DNA from: Halorubrum xinjiangense
GTDB lineage: Archaea; Halobacteriota; Halobacteria; Halobacteriales; Haloferacaceae
DNA: 64,000 nucleotides
Assembly (NCBI RefSeq): GCF_900102375.1
Contig: NZ_FNBO01000003.1
Location: forward strand, 62,001-126,000
Reading direction: 5' to 3'
A program made the position numbers and the translations under genes. The stretch's first letter is position 1, and the number at the start of each line of letters is the position of its first letter. Below the pieces are notes generated by a model. That model did no database searches. It had not been told where the DNA came from and saw only the letters and a program-made list of their open reading frames with translations. Below are positions 42,779-51,587 of this stretch, piece after piece.

Positions 42779-43753
42779 ATGGCAGAATGGACGGCCGACG
42801 AGATGCCGCGATTGGACGGGAAGACGGTCGTCGTGACGGGCGCGAACAGCGGGCTCGGCTTCGAGGGGACCCGCGAGTTCGCCGCGCGGGGCGCGACCGT
42901 CGCGATGGCGTGTCGAAGCGTCGAGCGCGCCGAGGCGGCGGCCGAGGAGATCCGCGCCGACGCCGGGGGCGCGGTCGACGGCGCCCTCGACGTGCGCGAG
43001 TGCGACCTCGCCTCGCTCGACTCGGTGGCGGCGTTCGCCGAGGGCCTCGAAGCCGACTACGACGCGGTCGACGTGCTCTGTAACAACGCCGGCGTGATGG
43101 CGATCCCGCGGAGCGAGACCGAGGACGGGTTCGAGACGCAGTTCGGCGTCAACCACCTCGGCCACTTCGCGCTCACGGGACGCCTGTTCGACCTCCTCGA
43201 CGCGGCCGAGGGGATCGGAGGCGATGCCCGCGTCGTCACGCAGTCCTCGGGCGCCCACGAGCAGGGCGAGATGGACTTCGCCGACCTTAACTGGGAGCGG
43301 TCGTACGGCAAGTGGAAGGCGTACGGGCGCAGCAAGCTCGCGAACCTGCTTTTCGCCTACGAGCTCCAACGACGCCTCGACGCGACGGGCGGCTCTAAGG
43401 CGAGCGACGAGGATAACGGCTTCGGGATCCGCAGCGTCGCCTGCCACCCCGGTTACACCGACACGAACCTCCAGCTGCGCACCGCCGAGGAGAGCGGCAA
43501 CCCACTGATGAAGGTGGGGATGAAGGCCGCGAACGCGGTGTTGGGTCAGGACCCCGAGATCGGGGTCGAGCCGATGCTGTACGCCGCGACGGCCGACGTC
43601 GACGGCGGCGCCTACGTCGAGCCGGGCGGCCTGATGAACATGCGCGGGCACCCGACCGTCGGCCGGTCGAACGACGCCTCCTACGACCGCGAGGACGCCC
43701 GGAAGCTCTGGGAGTACTCGACCGAGGCGACCGGCGTCGAGTACCCGCTCTAA
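42779..43753 (+). CDS. Short-chain dehydrogenase/reductase
   Basis: 324 residues. Rossmann start: LDGKTVVVTGANSGLGFEGT (TGxxxGxG), NNAGVM, a catalytic Ser in VVTQSSGAHEQG, and the catalytic pair in YGRSKLANLLFAYELQ (YxxxK). The long form with an extended C-terminus is the retinol-dehydrogenase-like or WWOX-like SDR group common in haloarchaea. The substrate is unknown. ATG 42779 is the natural start. It converges with the gene at 43780. Confidence 0.92.
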   Translation: MAEWTADEMPRLDGKTVVVTGANSGLGFEGTREFAARGATVAMACRSVERAEAAAEEIRADAGGAVDGALDVRECDLASLDSVAAFAEGLEADYDAVDVLCNNAGVMAIPRSETEDGFETQFGVNHLGHFALTGRLFDLLDAAEGIGGDARVVTQSSGAHEQGEMDFADLNWERSYGKWKAYGRSKLANLLFAYELQRRLDATGGSKASDEDNGFGIRSVACHPGYTDTNLQLRTAEESGNPLMKVGMKAANAVLGQDPEIGVEPMLYAATADVDGGAYVEPGGLMNMRGHPTVGRSNDASYDREDARKLWEYSTEATGVEYPL

Positions 43754-43779
43754 CCCGCTCCCGCCGCAAGTCCGCGGCG

Positions 43780-44403
43780 TCAGTGGAGGGTCCCCTCCCG
43801 GACGTGCGCGTCGTGGGCGAACAGCGCGTACCCCACGTCGACCGCGCGGTACCCCGTCTCGTCGGCGATCTCGCGAATCGGCTCGATCATCGCGACGTAG
43901 TCGGCGGCGTCGAACGACTCCCTCCGGCCGTCGAGGTAGCCGAGCCGCTCCAAGGACGCCCAGACGCGCGTGTCGACGACGGCGTGGCGGTCGCCGTCGA
44001 GGGCGGCCAGCACGCACGACGCGGTCGGCGCCTTGAACCCGGCGAGGCCGGAGAGTAGGTGAATCGTCGAGAAGTCGCCGTCGACGGCGCGGGCGTTACG
44101 GGTCACCTCCAGACACCGCTCCTCGGGGTTCTTCTCGACGTGGTAGGCGCTCCGCGTCGACGACTCGTAGGCGATCTCGTACAGCTGATCGCGGGTCAGG
44201 TGCCCCTGTGACCGGTACAGGTCGCCGAACTCCGCCAACCGCTCGGGGAGGACGCCCTGCGTCTCGGCGTAGCGGTCGAGGTTCGCGGCGACGAACGCGT
44301 CGAGGTCGTCGGTGTGCGCGTCGGGGTCGTCGGGGTGCGCGTCGAGGTCGTCGTCGTGCGCGTCGAAGTCGTCCGCCTGGGCGTCGGGATCGTCTGCCTC
44401 CAT
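43780..44403 (-). CDS. HhH-GPD-like protein with acidic N-terminal heptad repeats
   Basis: 207 residues. Residues 4-38 are five copies of a seven-residue DDxDAHx repeat (DDPDAQADDFDAHD...), strongly acidic and probably disordered. The rest is helical; the block GLAGFKAPTASCVLAALDGD then RHAVVDTRVWASLERLGY resembles the helix-hairpin-helix region of DNA-glycosylase-like folds (compare ASAVLAL..HAIVDTRVWRAL). The catalytic Lys or Asp cannot be assigned. An in-frame GTG at 44430 gives a nine-residue longer form. The function may be DNA repair or a non-enzymatic relative. Confidence 0.75.
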   Translation of the reverse strand: MEADDPDAQADDFDAHDDDLDAHPDDPDAHTDDLDAFVAANLDRYAETQGVLPERLAEFGDLYRSQGHLTRDQLYEIAYESSTRSAYHVEKNPEERCLEVTRNARAVDGDFSTIHLLSGLAGFKAPTASCVLAALDGDRHAVVDTRVWASLERLGYLDGRRESFDAADYVAMIEPIREIADETGYRAVDVGYALFAHDAHVREGTLH

Positions 44404-44520
44404 GCGATCCGATCCCGGCTCGGAGACCAAAACGGCGGCGCCGTCGCTGGCGGGTGTAATATACGCGGAACGCGTTTCGAGAGCTGTCCGAGTTCGCCGG
44501 TAGCGGATGCCGCGACCGAG

Positions 44521-44715
44521 CTACAGCCGAGTGAGGTTCGTCGCGCGCGGACCCTTGTCCGCCTCCTCGATCTCGAACTCTACCTCCTGTCCCTCTTCGA
44601 GGTCCGGGCCGCCGACGTCTTCCATGTGGAAGAACACGTCCTCGTCAGCGTCGTCAGTCTCGATGAATCCGTAGCCGCCGGTGTCGTTGAAGAAGTCGAC
44701 CTTGCCTGTCGCCAT
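44521..44715 (-). CDS. cspA: Cold-shock domain protein
   Basis: 64 residues. RNP1-like GGYGFIETDD and RNP2-like DVFFHMEDV mark the oligonucleotide-binding barrel; the start MATGKVDFFNDTGGYGFIET is standard for haloarchaeal CspA proteins. It should bind single-stranded RNA or DNA in the cytoplasm. A TATA-like CTTATATCC at 44743-44751 lies about 32 bp before the ATG. Confidence 0.95.
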   Translation of the reverse strand: MATGKVDFFNDTGGYGFIETDDADEDVFFHMEDVGGPDLEEGQEVEFEIEEADKGPRATNLTRL

Positions 44716-44742
44716 CGCACCTGATACGTCTCCCGACGTGGA

Positions 44743-44751
44743 TATAAGTGT
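44743..44751 (-). promoter_or_regulatory. TATA box of cspA
   Basis: CTTATATCC on the minus strand, about 32 bp before ATG 44715, leaving a leader of only a few bases. Confidence 0.55.
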
Positions 44752-44894
44752 TGTGTGCCGCGATCCCGGCGGCGCGATCGAACCAAAGTAGCTCCGCACC
44801 GGTGATCGCTTTCGATTCCGAATTTGAACCCGTCACAGGCTTTGTTTTCTAATGGGAAAACGCACTAAGGGAGTACCCCGTAGTAATACCCAAG

Positions 44895-47543
44895 ATGAGC
44901 ACCAGAACCACCCACCTCGACATCACGGGGATGAGCTGCGCCAACTGCTCGGCGAGCGTCGGCGACGCCGTGGCGGCGCTCGACGGCGTCTCGCGGGCGG
45001 ACGCGAACTACGCCACGGACGAGGCGACCGTCGAGTACGACCCGGAGGCGACGTCGCTCGCGGCGATCTACGACGCGATCGAGGACGCCGGCTACGGCGC
45101 GGTCTCCGAGACCGCGACCGTCGCGATCACCGACATGACGTGTGCGAACTGCGCGGACGCCAACCGCGACGCGTTAGCGTCCGTGCCGGGCGTCGTCGAC
45201 GCCGACGTGAACTACGCGACCGACGAGGCGCAGGTGCGGTACAACCCCGCCGAGACCTCGCTGTCGGCGCTGTACGACGCCGTCGAGGACGCGGGCTACT
45301 CCCCCGTCCGAGAGAACGAGGCCGGAGACGGCGAGGGCGCGGACGGGGAAAGCGGCGGCTCCGACGAGAGCGCGCGCGACGCGGCCCGGAACGCGGAGAT
45401 TAGAAAACAGCTCCGGCTGACGCTGTTCGGCGCCGCGCTGTCCGTCCCGCTCCTCTTCTTCCTCGTCGACAACCTCCTCCTCGGGGGCGCCGTCGTGCCG
45501 GACCGGCTCTTCGGCGTCGGGGTCCACTGGGTCGCGGCCGCGCTCGCGACGCCGGTCCAGGTCGTGCTCGGTCGGCCGTTCTACGTGAACTCCTACAAGG
45601 CGCTCGTCACGAACGGGCGCGCCAACATGGACGTGCTGATCGCCCTCGGGTCGACGACGGCGTACGTCTACTCCGTCGCCGTCCTCCTCGACGTAGTCGC
45701 CGGGAGCGTCTACTTCGACACGGCGGCGCTGATCCTCGTCTTCATCACGCTCGGCAACTACCTCGAGGCCCGCTCGAAGGGACAGGCCGGCGACGCGCTC
45801 CGGAAGCTGTTGGAGATGGAGGCCGACACCGCCACGCTCGTCGACGAGGCCGGCACCGAGCGCGAGGTCCCCATCGAGGACGTCGCGGTCGGCGACCGGA
45901 TGAAGGTCCGCCCCGGCGAGCAGGTCCCGACCGACGGCGTCGTCGTGGAGGGACAGTCCGCGGTCGACGAATCGATGGTCACCGGCGAGTCCGTCCCCGT
46001 CGAGAAGGCCGAAGGCGACGAGGTCGTCGGCTCCACCATCAACGAGAACGGGCTCCTCGTCGTCGAGGCGACGAAAGTCGGCGCGGACACCGCCCTCCAG
46101 CAGATCGTCCAGACGGTGAAGGAGGCGCAGTCCCGCCAGCCCGACATCCAGAACCTGGCGGACCGCATCTCCGCGTACTTCGTGCCCGCGGTGATCGCGA
46201 ACGCGCTGCTGTGGGCCGTCGTCTGGTTCGCCTTCCCCGAGGCGCTCGCCGCCTTCGTCGACTGGCTCCCGCTGTGGGGGCAGGTCGCGGGCGGGCCCGC
46301 GCCGGTCGGCGGCACCGTCTCGGTGTTCGAGTTCGCGATCGTCGTCTTCGCCTCGTCGGTCCTGATCGCGTGCCCCTGCGCGCTCGGGCTCGCGACGCCG
46401 GCGGCGACGATGGTCGGGACCACCATCGGCGCGCAGAACGGCGTCCTGTTCAAGGGCGGCGACGTCCTCGAACGCGCGAAGGATGTCGACACCGTCGTCT
46501 TCGACAAGACGGGGACGCTCACCGAAGGCGAGATGGAGCTCACCGACGTCGTCGCGGTCGGCGAGGTCCCCGACGGCGGCGCGGTCGTCGAGGACGGGAC
46601 CGACGCGGCGACAGGCGAGTCGACGGCGACGGCAGAGGACGAGGTCCTCCGGCTCGCGGCGAGCGCGGAGCGGGGCAGCGAACACCCCCTCGCCCGCGCC
46701 ATCGTCGACGGCGCCGAGGCGCGCGGGCTCGACCTCGCCGACCCGGAGGACTTCGAGAACGTCCCCGGGCACGGCGTGACGGCCACCGTCGACGGCGCCG
46801 AGGTGCTCGTCGGCAACCGGAAGCTGCTACGCGACGCCGGCGTCGACCCCTCCCCCGCGGCGGAGACGATGGAGCGGCTCGAACGCGAGGGGAAGACGGC
46901 GATGCTCGTCGCGCGGGTGCCCGCCGGCGCCGACGACGGGGAGCTCCTCGGCGTCGTCGCCGACGCTGACACCGTGAAACCGACGGCGAAGGACGCCGTG
47001 GGCCAGCTCCGCGACCGCGCAATCGACGTGATGATGATCACGGGCGACAACGAGCGGACAGCCCGCGCGGTCGCCGAGCAGGTCGGGATCGACCCCGAGA
47101 ACGTCCGTGCCGGGGTGCTCCCGGAGGACAAGTCCGACGCGGTCGAGGAGATCCAGTCCGACGGTCGCCGGGCGATGATGGTCGGCGACGGCGTCAACGA
47201 CGCGCCAGCGCTCGCGGTCGCGTACGTCGGCACTGCTATCGGCTCCGGGACCGACGTGGCCATCGAGGCGGCCGACGTGACGCTGATGCGCGACGACCCG
47301 CTCGACGTCGTGAAGGCGATCCGGGTCTCGGACGCGACGCTCCAGAAGATCAAACAGAACCTCGTGTGGGCGCTCGGCTACAACACGGCGATGATCCCGC
47401 TCGCGTCGCTCGGGCTGCTCCAGCCCGTCCTCGCGGCCGGGGCGATGGCGTTCTCCTCCGTCTCGGTGCTGACGAACAGCCTCCTGTTCCGCCGGTACGA
47501 CCCCGACGGCGACTACCGGCTCCTCGGGTTCCTGCGTCGCTAA
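44895..47543 (+). CDS. copA: Copper-exporting P1B-type ATPase
   Basis: 882 residues. Two heavy-metal-associated domains at the N-terminus carry [13 protein letters not shown] and [13 protein letters not shown]. Eight membrane segments follow. P-type signatures are all present: TGES (about 362), the transport motif CPC in [17 protein letters not shown] (about 493), DKTGTLTEG with phosphorylated Asp (about 537), [13 protein letters not shown] and [13 protein letters not shown] (about 763). It exports Cu(I). A TATA-like CACTAAGG near 44862 lies 27-30 bp before ATG 44895. GGGAGTACCCC and GTAATACCC between box and start could be an operator, but this is weak. No metallochaperone or regulator gene adjoins it. 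Confidence 0.96.
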   Translation: MSTRTTHLDITGMSCANCSASVGDAVAALDGVSRADANYATDEATVEYDPEATSLAAIYDAIEDAGYGAVSETATVAITDMTCANCADANRDALASVPGVVDADVNYATDEAQVRYNPAETSLSALYDAVEDAGYSPVRENEAGDGEGADGESGGSDESARDAARNAEIRKQLRLTLFGAALSVPLLFFLVDNLLLGGAVVPDRLFGVGVHWVAAALATPVQVVLGRPFYVNSYKALVTNGRANMDVLIALGSTTAYVYSVAVLLDVVAGSVYFDTAALILVFITLGNYLEARSKGQAGDALRKLLEMEADTATLVDEAGTEREVPIEDVAVGDRMKVRPGEQVPTDGVVVEGQSAVDESMVTGESVPVEKAEGDEVVGSTINENGLLVVEATKVGADTALQQIVQTVKEAQSRQPDIQNLADRISAYFVPAVIANALLWAVVWFAFPEALAAFVDWLPLWGQVAGGPAPVGGTVSVFEFAIVVFASSVLIACPCALGLATPAATMVGTTIGAQNGVLFKGGDVLERAKDVDTVVFDKTGTLTEGEMELTDVVAVGEVPDGGAVVEDGTDAATGESTATAEDEVLRLAASAERGSEHPLARAIVDGAEARGLDLADPEDFENVPGHGVTATVDGAEVLVGNRKLLRDAGVDPSPAAETMERLEREGKTAMLVARVPAGADDGELLGVVADADTVKPTAKDAVGQLRDRAIDVMMITGDNERTARAVAEQVGIDPENVRAGVLPEDKSDAVEEIQSDGRRAMMVGDGVNDAPALAVAYVGTAIGSGTDVAIEAADVTLMRDDPLDVVKAIRVSDATLQKIKQNLVWALGYNTAMIPLASLGLLQPVLAAGAMAFSSVSVLTNSLLFRRYDPDGDYRLLGFLRR

Positions 47544-47618
47544 ACGGAGGGCCGCGTCTCCTCGTTCTCCCGTACCACGTCCCGAAGCCCCAAGACGGGG
47601 CGGGGCGTACACCGTCGC

Positions 47619-48275
47619 ATGGCCACCCTCCTCGTCGTCGGCGGCAGCGGCTTCATCGGACGCGACGTCTGCCGGTTCGCGGTCCGCGACGACCACGAGG
47701 TCCGCAGCGTCTCCCGGAGCGGTCGCCCCGACATCGACGAGGCGTGGGCGGACGCCGTCTCGTGGACGAGCGCGGACCTCTTCAGCCCGAACGCGTGGCG
47801 CGACCGCCTCGACGGCGTCGACGCCGTGGTCCACTCGGTCGGGACGCTCACCGAGGCGCCGACGGAGGGCGTCACCTTCGAGCGCGTCAACGGCGACGCC
47901 GCGCTCCTCGCGGCACTGGAGGCCGAGCGGGCCGGCGTCGATGCGTTCGTCTTCCTCTCCGCGGCCGCGAAGCCGCCCGGTATCCGAAACGCCTACCTGA
48001 CGGCCAAGCGCCGGGCGGAGGCGTCTCTCACCGATCTCGACCTCGACGTCGTCACCCTCCGCCCGGGACCGGTGTACGGGGAGGGGCAGCCGCACATCCC
48101 CAGCGTCGCCGACCGCGTTCTCCGGTTCGCCGCGAGCGCGCCGCCCATCGCCTCCCGACTCGGCGAGTCGCGACCGCTCTCGGTGGACACCGTCGCGCGG
48201 GCGACGTACCGCGCCGCGCTGGACCCGGACGAACGGCTGCTCGACGTCTCCGACATCCGGGACCTCGCGGGCTGA
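47619..48275 (+). CDS. NAD(P)-binding extended SDR, NDUFA9-like
   Basis: 218 residues. N-terminal glycine motif LLVVGGSGFIGRDVCRFAV (GxxGxxG), then LDGVDAVVHSVGTLTEAP and VDAFVFLSAAAKPPGIRNAY with AKRRAEASL in place of the usual YxxxK. The pattern fits the atypical SDR group related to the NDUFA9 subunit of complex I, used for quinone or nucleotide binding rather than catalysis. It follows copA by 75 bp on the same strand, but a functional link is not evident. Confidence 0.85.
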   Translation: MATLLVVGGSGFIGRDVCRFAVRDDHEVRSVSRSGRPDIDEAWADAVSWTSADLFSPNAWRDRLDGVDAVVHSVGTLTEAPTEGVTFERVNGDAALLAALEAERAGVDAFVFLSAAAKPPGIRNAYLTAKRRAEASLTDLDLDVVTLRPGPVYGEGQPHIPSVADRVLRFAASAPPIASRLGESRPLSVDTVARATYRAALDPDERLLDVSDIRDLAG

Positions 48276-48323
48276 GCGGCGGGGCGGCCCGCGACGTGGG
48301 ACCGGTCTCTCGGCGTCGCCGCG

Positions 48324-48599
48324 TCAGCGCGCGCGGCGCTCCTTGGCCATCTCCAGCGAGATGAAGAAGCCGAAGTACGCCGGGATCCCTGCGAGCATGA
48401 ACATGTACAGCACCCACTGCGGCGCCGTCGGGAAGGCGACGTTGTACAGCGCCGACGCGAGTCCCACCCAGACGAGCGCGAACAGCAGGTCTTGAAGCAT
48501 CCCGGTGCCGTTCTCGCTGAGCACGTGTCGGGCGCGGTCGGCGACGCTCGGGTCGGTCGGCTGGTCGTCCGGCGTCTCCGCGGCGTCCGAGTCGGGCAT
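48324..48599 (-). CDS. Small membrane protein (91 aa)
   Basis: An acidic N-terminus (MPDSDAAETPDDQPTDPSVA) and an amphipathic stretch are followed by two membrane segments near residues 37-55 and 63-83. The end, EMAKERRAR, is basic. This looks like a conserved haloarchaeal two-helix protein of unknown function. It converges with the NDUFA9-like gene and lies 92 bp downstream of the UspA gene on the same strand. Confidence 0.7.
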   Translation of the reverse strand: MPDSDAAETPDDQPTDPSVADRARHVLSENGTGMLQDLLFALVWVGLASALYNVAFPTAPQWVLYMFMLAGIPAYFGFFISLEMAKERRAR

Positions 48600-48690
48600 G
48601 CTATGAGTGTATGTGGGGGGTTACGTCGGTGTTGCGGAATCGCGCGGGTCGACTGCGCGAGGAACGGGACCGCGGACCGGTGCGCCGCCC

Positions 48691-49152
48691 TCAGTTCTCG
48701 TCGAGGTAGTCGACGACGAGGACCGGGACGTGCGTCGACCGCAGGGTGCGCTCCGTAACGCTGCCCAGCAGCGCGCGGCGCACGCCGGCCCGGCCGTGAC
48801 TGCCCATCACGATGAGGTCGACGCCGTGGTTCTCGGCGTAGTCGGCGATCACCTTGTGCGGTCGGCCGCCCGAGACGTGTTCGACCACGTCGACGCCGCG
48901 GTCGGCGCCGCGGTGGGCGACCACGCCGGTCGCCTCGTCGGCCTGCTCTTTCAGCTCGCCCATCTCGTCGAACCGACCCTGCTTGAGCCGGTCGACCTGC
49001 TCGGTGCCGAGACTGAAGTTCACCGAGTCGATGTCGACCACGTACAGCGCGTGGACCTCGGCGTCGTACTTCTCAGCGAGGTCGAGCGCGTGGTCGACGG
49101 CAGACTCTGCGACGTCGCTTCCGTCCGTGGGGACGAGGATGCGTTCGTACAT
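48691..49152 (-). CDS. UspA-type universal stress protein
   Basis: 153 residues. N-terminal ILVPTDGSDVAESAVDHALD and C-terminal VDLIVMGSHGRAGVRRALLG followed by SVTERTL give the ATP-binding G2xG9x(S/T) pattern, so it should bind ATP. The start codon is three bases after the stop of the symporter gene, so it is the third gene of the DUF4212-SSS-UspA operon. In haloarchaea UspA genes often accompany transporters and may regulate them. Confidence 0.93.
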   Translation of the reverse strand: MYERILVPTDGSDVAESAVDHALDLAEKYDAEVHALYVVDIDSVNFSLGTEQVDRLKQGRFDEMGELKEQADEATGVVAHRGADRGVDVVEHVSGGRPHKVIADYAENHGVDLIVMGSHGRAGVRRALLGSVTERTLRSTHVPVLVVDYLDEN

Positions 49153-49155
49153 GGA

Positions 49156-50943
49156 TTACTCCTCCGTGGCCGCGTCGTCAGCGCGGCCGCCGTCCGCGGC
49201 CGCGTCGTCCATTGCGCGGCCGCCGTCCGCAGCCGCGTCGTCCATTGCGCGGCCGCCATCCGTCGCGATGTCTTCGCCGCCGTCGGCGACGACGTCCTCG
49301 GCGGTCTCCTGCTGTCCCATCGGTTCGGGGCTGTGACACTGCCTGACGATCCGCTTCGTTTCGAGCGACGGCTCGTCGGTCGCCATCGAGACGACGACGG
49401 TGACGGCGAGCACGACCGGGAGCGTGATGAGCGCCGAGCCGATGGCGGGCATCCACGTCGCCAACCCGGCCGACAGCGGCGCCTCGAGCGAGCCGATGTA
49501 CGTCGGGACGATCTCGTTGATCATCGGGATCGACCAGAGGGTCAGCCCGGTCGTCATGCCGGCCAGCGCGCCCTGGCGGTTGGCGTTCTCCCACCACATG
49601 CCGAGGAAGAACATCGGGAACAGCACGGAGCCGGCGAGCGAGAACGCGTAGCCCACGAGCGCCGCGATCGAGGACGCGGGGTTGAGCGCGGCCAGCGTGG
49701 TCAGCGCGCCCAGCGCGACGATCGAGAGGCGGCCGACGAGGATCTGCTGGCGCTGCGTCGCGTCCTCGTTGATGATGTTCGTGTAGATGTCGTGGCTGAT
49801 CGCCGAGGAGCCGGCGATGAACAGCCCGGCGACCGTCGCGATCGCCGCGGCGATACCGCCCGCCGCGACGATGCCGACGAACCAGGACGGGAGCCCGGAC
49901 AGCTGCGTCGCCAGCACGACGATGACCTCGCTGGCCGCGCCCGTCATGCCGGGGTCACCGTACGTCGCACCGACGTTCTGCGAGTAGAGGTCGGTCCCGA
50001 ACGCCGCGAACGCCGGAGCGCTCCAGTAGAGGATGCAAATGAAGAACAGCCCCCAGACCGTCGACCAGCGGGCCGTCCGCTCGCTCTCGACCGTGTAAAA
50101 CCGGACGAGCACGTGCGGGAGCCCGCAGGTGCCGACGATGAGCGAGAACGTCGTGGCGACCCAGAGGTAGTAGCTCGACCCGGCGAACGGCTCGGAGAAC
50201 TCGCTGCCGAGCTGACTGATCAGCGCGCCGTACTCCAGCTGCGGTAGCACCGTCGAGTAGCCGTTCGTGTAGCCGACGACGAACAGCCCGACGACGAACG
50301 CCAGGATCAGGATGACGTACTGGACCGCCTGATTCTTCGTGGCGCCCAGCATCCCGGACAGCGTCAGGTACCCGACGGTGACGACCATCATGGCGACGAC
50401 CATCACCTGGTACCCGTCGAGGCCGGGGATCAGACCGCCGTAGTTACCGAAGATGTACAGGCCGACCAAGGCCATCCCCTTCGCCTGCCCGATGGCGTAG
50501 ACGAAGCCGATGAGGAACGTCGTCACCGCCGCGATGGCGCGCGCGGTGTCGGAGTTGAACCGATCGCCGACGAAGTCCGGCGCCGTGTACTTTCCGAACC
50601 GACGCAGCTGCGCGGCGAGGAAGATGAGTAGGATGAAGTACCCCGTCGTCCAGCCGACGACGAACACGAGGCCGTAGAAGCCGGCGAGCGCGATGGACGC
50701 CGCCATCCCGAGGTACGACGCCGCCGACATCCAGTTCGCCCCGATCGCCATCCCGTTTTCGACGTTCCCGATGGACCGGCCGGCGACCCACATGTCGTCG
50801 GTGTCGGCCACGCGGAAGACGAAGCCGATGGTGAGGAACAGCCCCAACATCCCGATCACGAGGAGCGCCGGCGCCAGCTTGAACGAGATGTCGAGGGCCT
50901 CCGGCAGGAGGTCGCTCTGCAAGAGGAGCGAACTCGCCGTCAT
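49156..50943 (-). CDS. Sodium:solute symporter (ActP-like, DUF4212-associated)
   Basis: 595 residues with about 13 membrane segments of the LeuT-like SSS fold. Characteristic stretches: GRSIGNVENGMAIGANWMSA, ASYLGMAASIALAGFYGLVF and VAAGGIAAAIATVAGLFIAG followed by SSAISHDIYTNII. The class with a DUF4212 small subunit includes acetate and other monocarboxylate carriers; the adjacent acetyl-CoA synthetase supports acetate. The C-terminal 50 residues hold 11-residue repeats (AMDDAAADGGR twice plus partial copies) also present in the small subunit. Its start overlaps the stop of the DUF4212 gene (ATGA). Confidence 0.93.
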   Translation of the reverse strand: MTASSLLLQSDLLPEALDISFKLAPALLVIGMLGLFLTIGFVFRVADTDDMWVAGRSIGNVENGMAIGANWMSAASYLGMAASIALAGFYGLVFVVGWTTGYFILLIFLAAQLRRFGKYTAPDFVGDRFNSDTARAIAAVTTFLIGFVYAIGQAKGMALVGLYIFGNYGGLIPGLDGYQVMVVAMMVVTVGYLTLSGMLGATKNQAVQYVILILAFVVGLFVVGYTNGYSTVLPQLEYGALISQLGSEFSEPFAGSSYYLWVATTFSLIVGTCGLPHVLVRFYTVESERTARWSTVWGLFFICILYWSAPAFAAFGTDLYSQNVGATYGDPGMTGAASEVIVVLATQLSGLPSWFVGIVAAGGIAAAIATVAGLFIAGSSAISHDIYTNIINEDATQRQQILVGRLSIVALGALTTLAALNPASSIAALVGYAFSLAGSVLFPMFFLGMWWENANRQGALAGMTTGLTLWSIPMINEIVPTYIGSLEAPLSAGLATWMPAIGSALITLPVVLAVTVVVSMATDEPSLETKRIVRQCHSPEPMGQQETAEDVVADGGEDIATDGGRAMDDAAADGGRAMDDAAADGGRADDAATEE

Positions 50944-51479
50944 TCGTCGACCCCTCCGTCGGCCGCCGCGGCGTCAGCGCCGCTTTGAGTCGTTGCGACG
51001 TCAGTGTGTTCGATGCCGTACTTCTCGTCGAGCGCGTCCCGCTTCCGCGAGTACCAGAACGAGAGGATCAGCGCGCTGGTCGGGGCGCCGAACGCGACGA
51101 GGAAGTAGTGGAGCGGGAACCCCAATATCGGCATCGTCTGCGTCATCGGACCGGGCGCGAGCCGCGTCAGGGTCACCGGCCCCCACACCGCGAGGACCCA
51201 GATGGCGAACCCCGTCCAGACGATTCGGAGGTGATCGCGCATGTACGGCGTGCTCGGATTGAGGATGTTCACCTCCGCGCCGAGGTAGTCGGTGTTGTTG
51301 TGCGTCTGTGCGGCGCCGGTCGAGGCGACGCCGCCGTCGGTGGCCGCGTCGTTAGGTGCGCGACCCCCGTCGGTGGCCGCGTCGTCGGCTGCGCGAGCCC
51401 CGTCGGTGGCCGCGTCGTCAGTTGCGCGGCCACCGTCAGCGACCGCGTCGTCTCGTTCGTGTGAGGTATTATCTGTCAT
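50940..51479 (-). CDS. DUF4212 small subunit of the sodium/solute symporter
   Basis: 179 residues. The N-terminal 65 residues are 11-residue repeats of the form AxDDAAxDGGR (RATDDAATDGARAADDAATD...). The DUF4212 domain follows: YLGAEVNILNPSTPYMRDHL, then two membrane segments (IVWTGFAIWVLAVWGPVTL and ILGFPLHYFLVAFGAPTSAL) and FWYSRKRDALDEKYGIEH. DUF4212 proteins are the small partners of SSS carriers. It is the first gene of the operon; an AT-rich region before ATG 51479 should hold the promoter. Confidence 0.92.
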   Translation of the reverse strand: MTDNTSHERDDAVADGGRATDDAATDGARAADDAATDGGRAPNDAATDGGVASTGAAQTHNNTDYLGAEVNILNPSTPYMRDHLRIVWTGFAIWVLAVWGPVTLTRLAPGPMTQTMPILGFPLHYFLVAFGAPTSALILSFWYSRKRDALDEKYGIEHTDVATTQSGADAAAADGGVDE

Positions 51480-51587
51480 GTTTTGGCGTGTGTTGTGGGT
51501 TCGTTTGTATGATTTTTTCGTGATGATTATCGTCGTGTGATCCGTCGTGGTCGTCAGTGAAACCGATTGAAAACGGTTCGCCGAGCG

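Noticed and set aside
44862-44894. Inverted repeat between the copA TATA-like box and start as a copper operator
   Set aside because: GGGAGTAC and GTAATACCC match only partly; symmetry is too weak to call an operator.
48607-50247. A 546-residue plus-strand frame
   Set aside because: Arg/Gly/Val-rich antisense shadow of the symporter and UspA genes, typical of GC-rich DNA.
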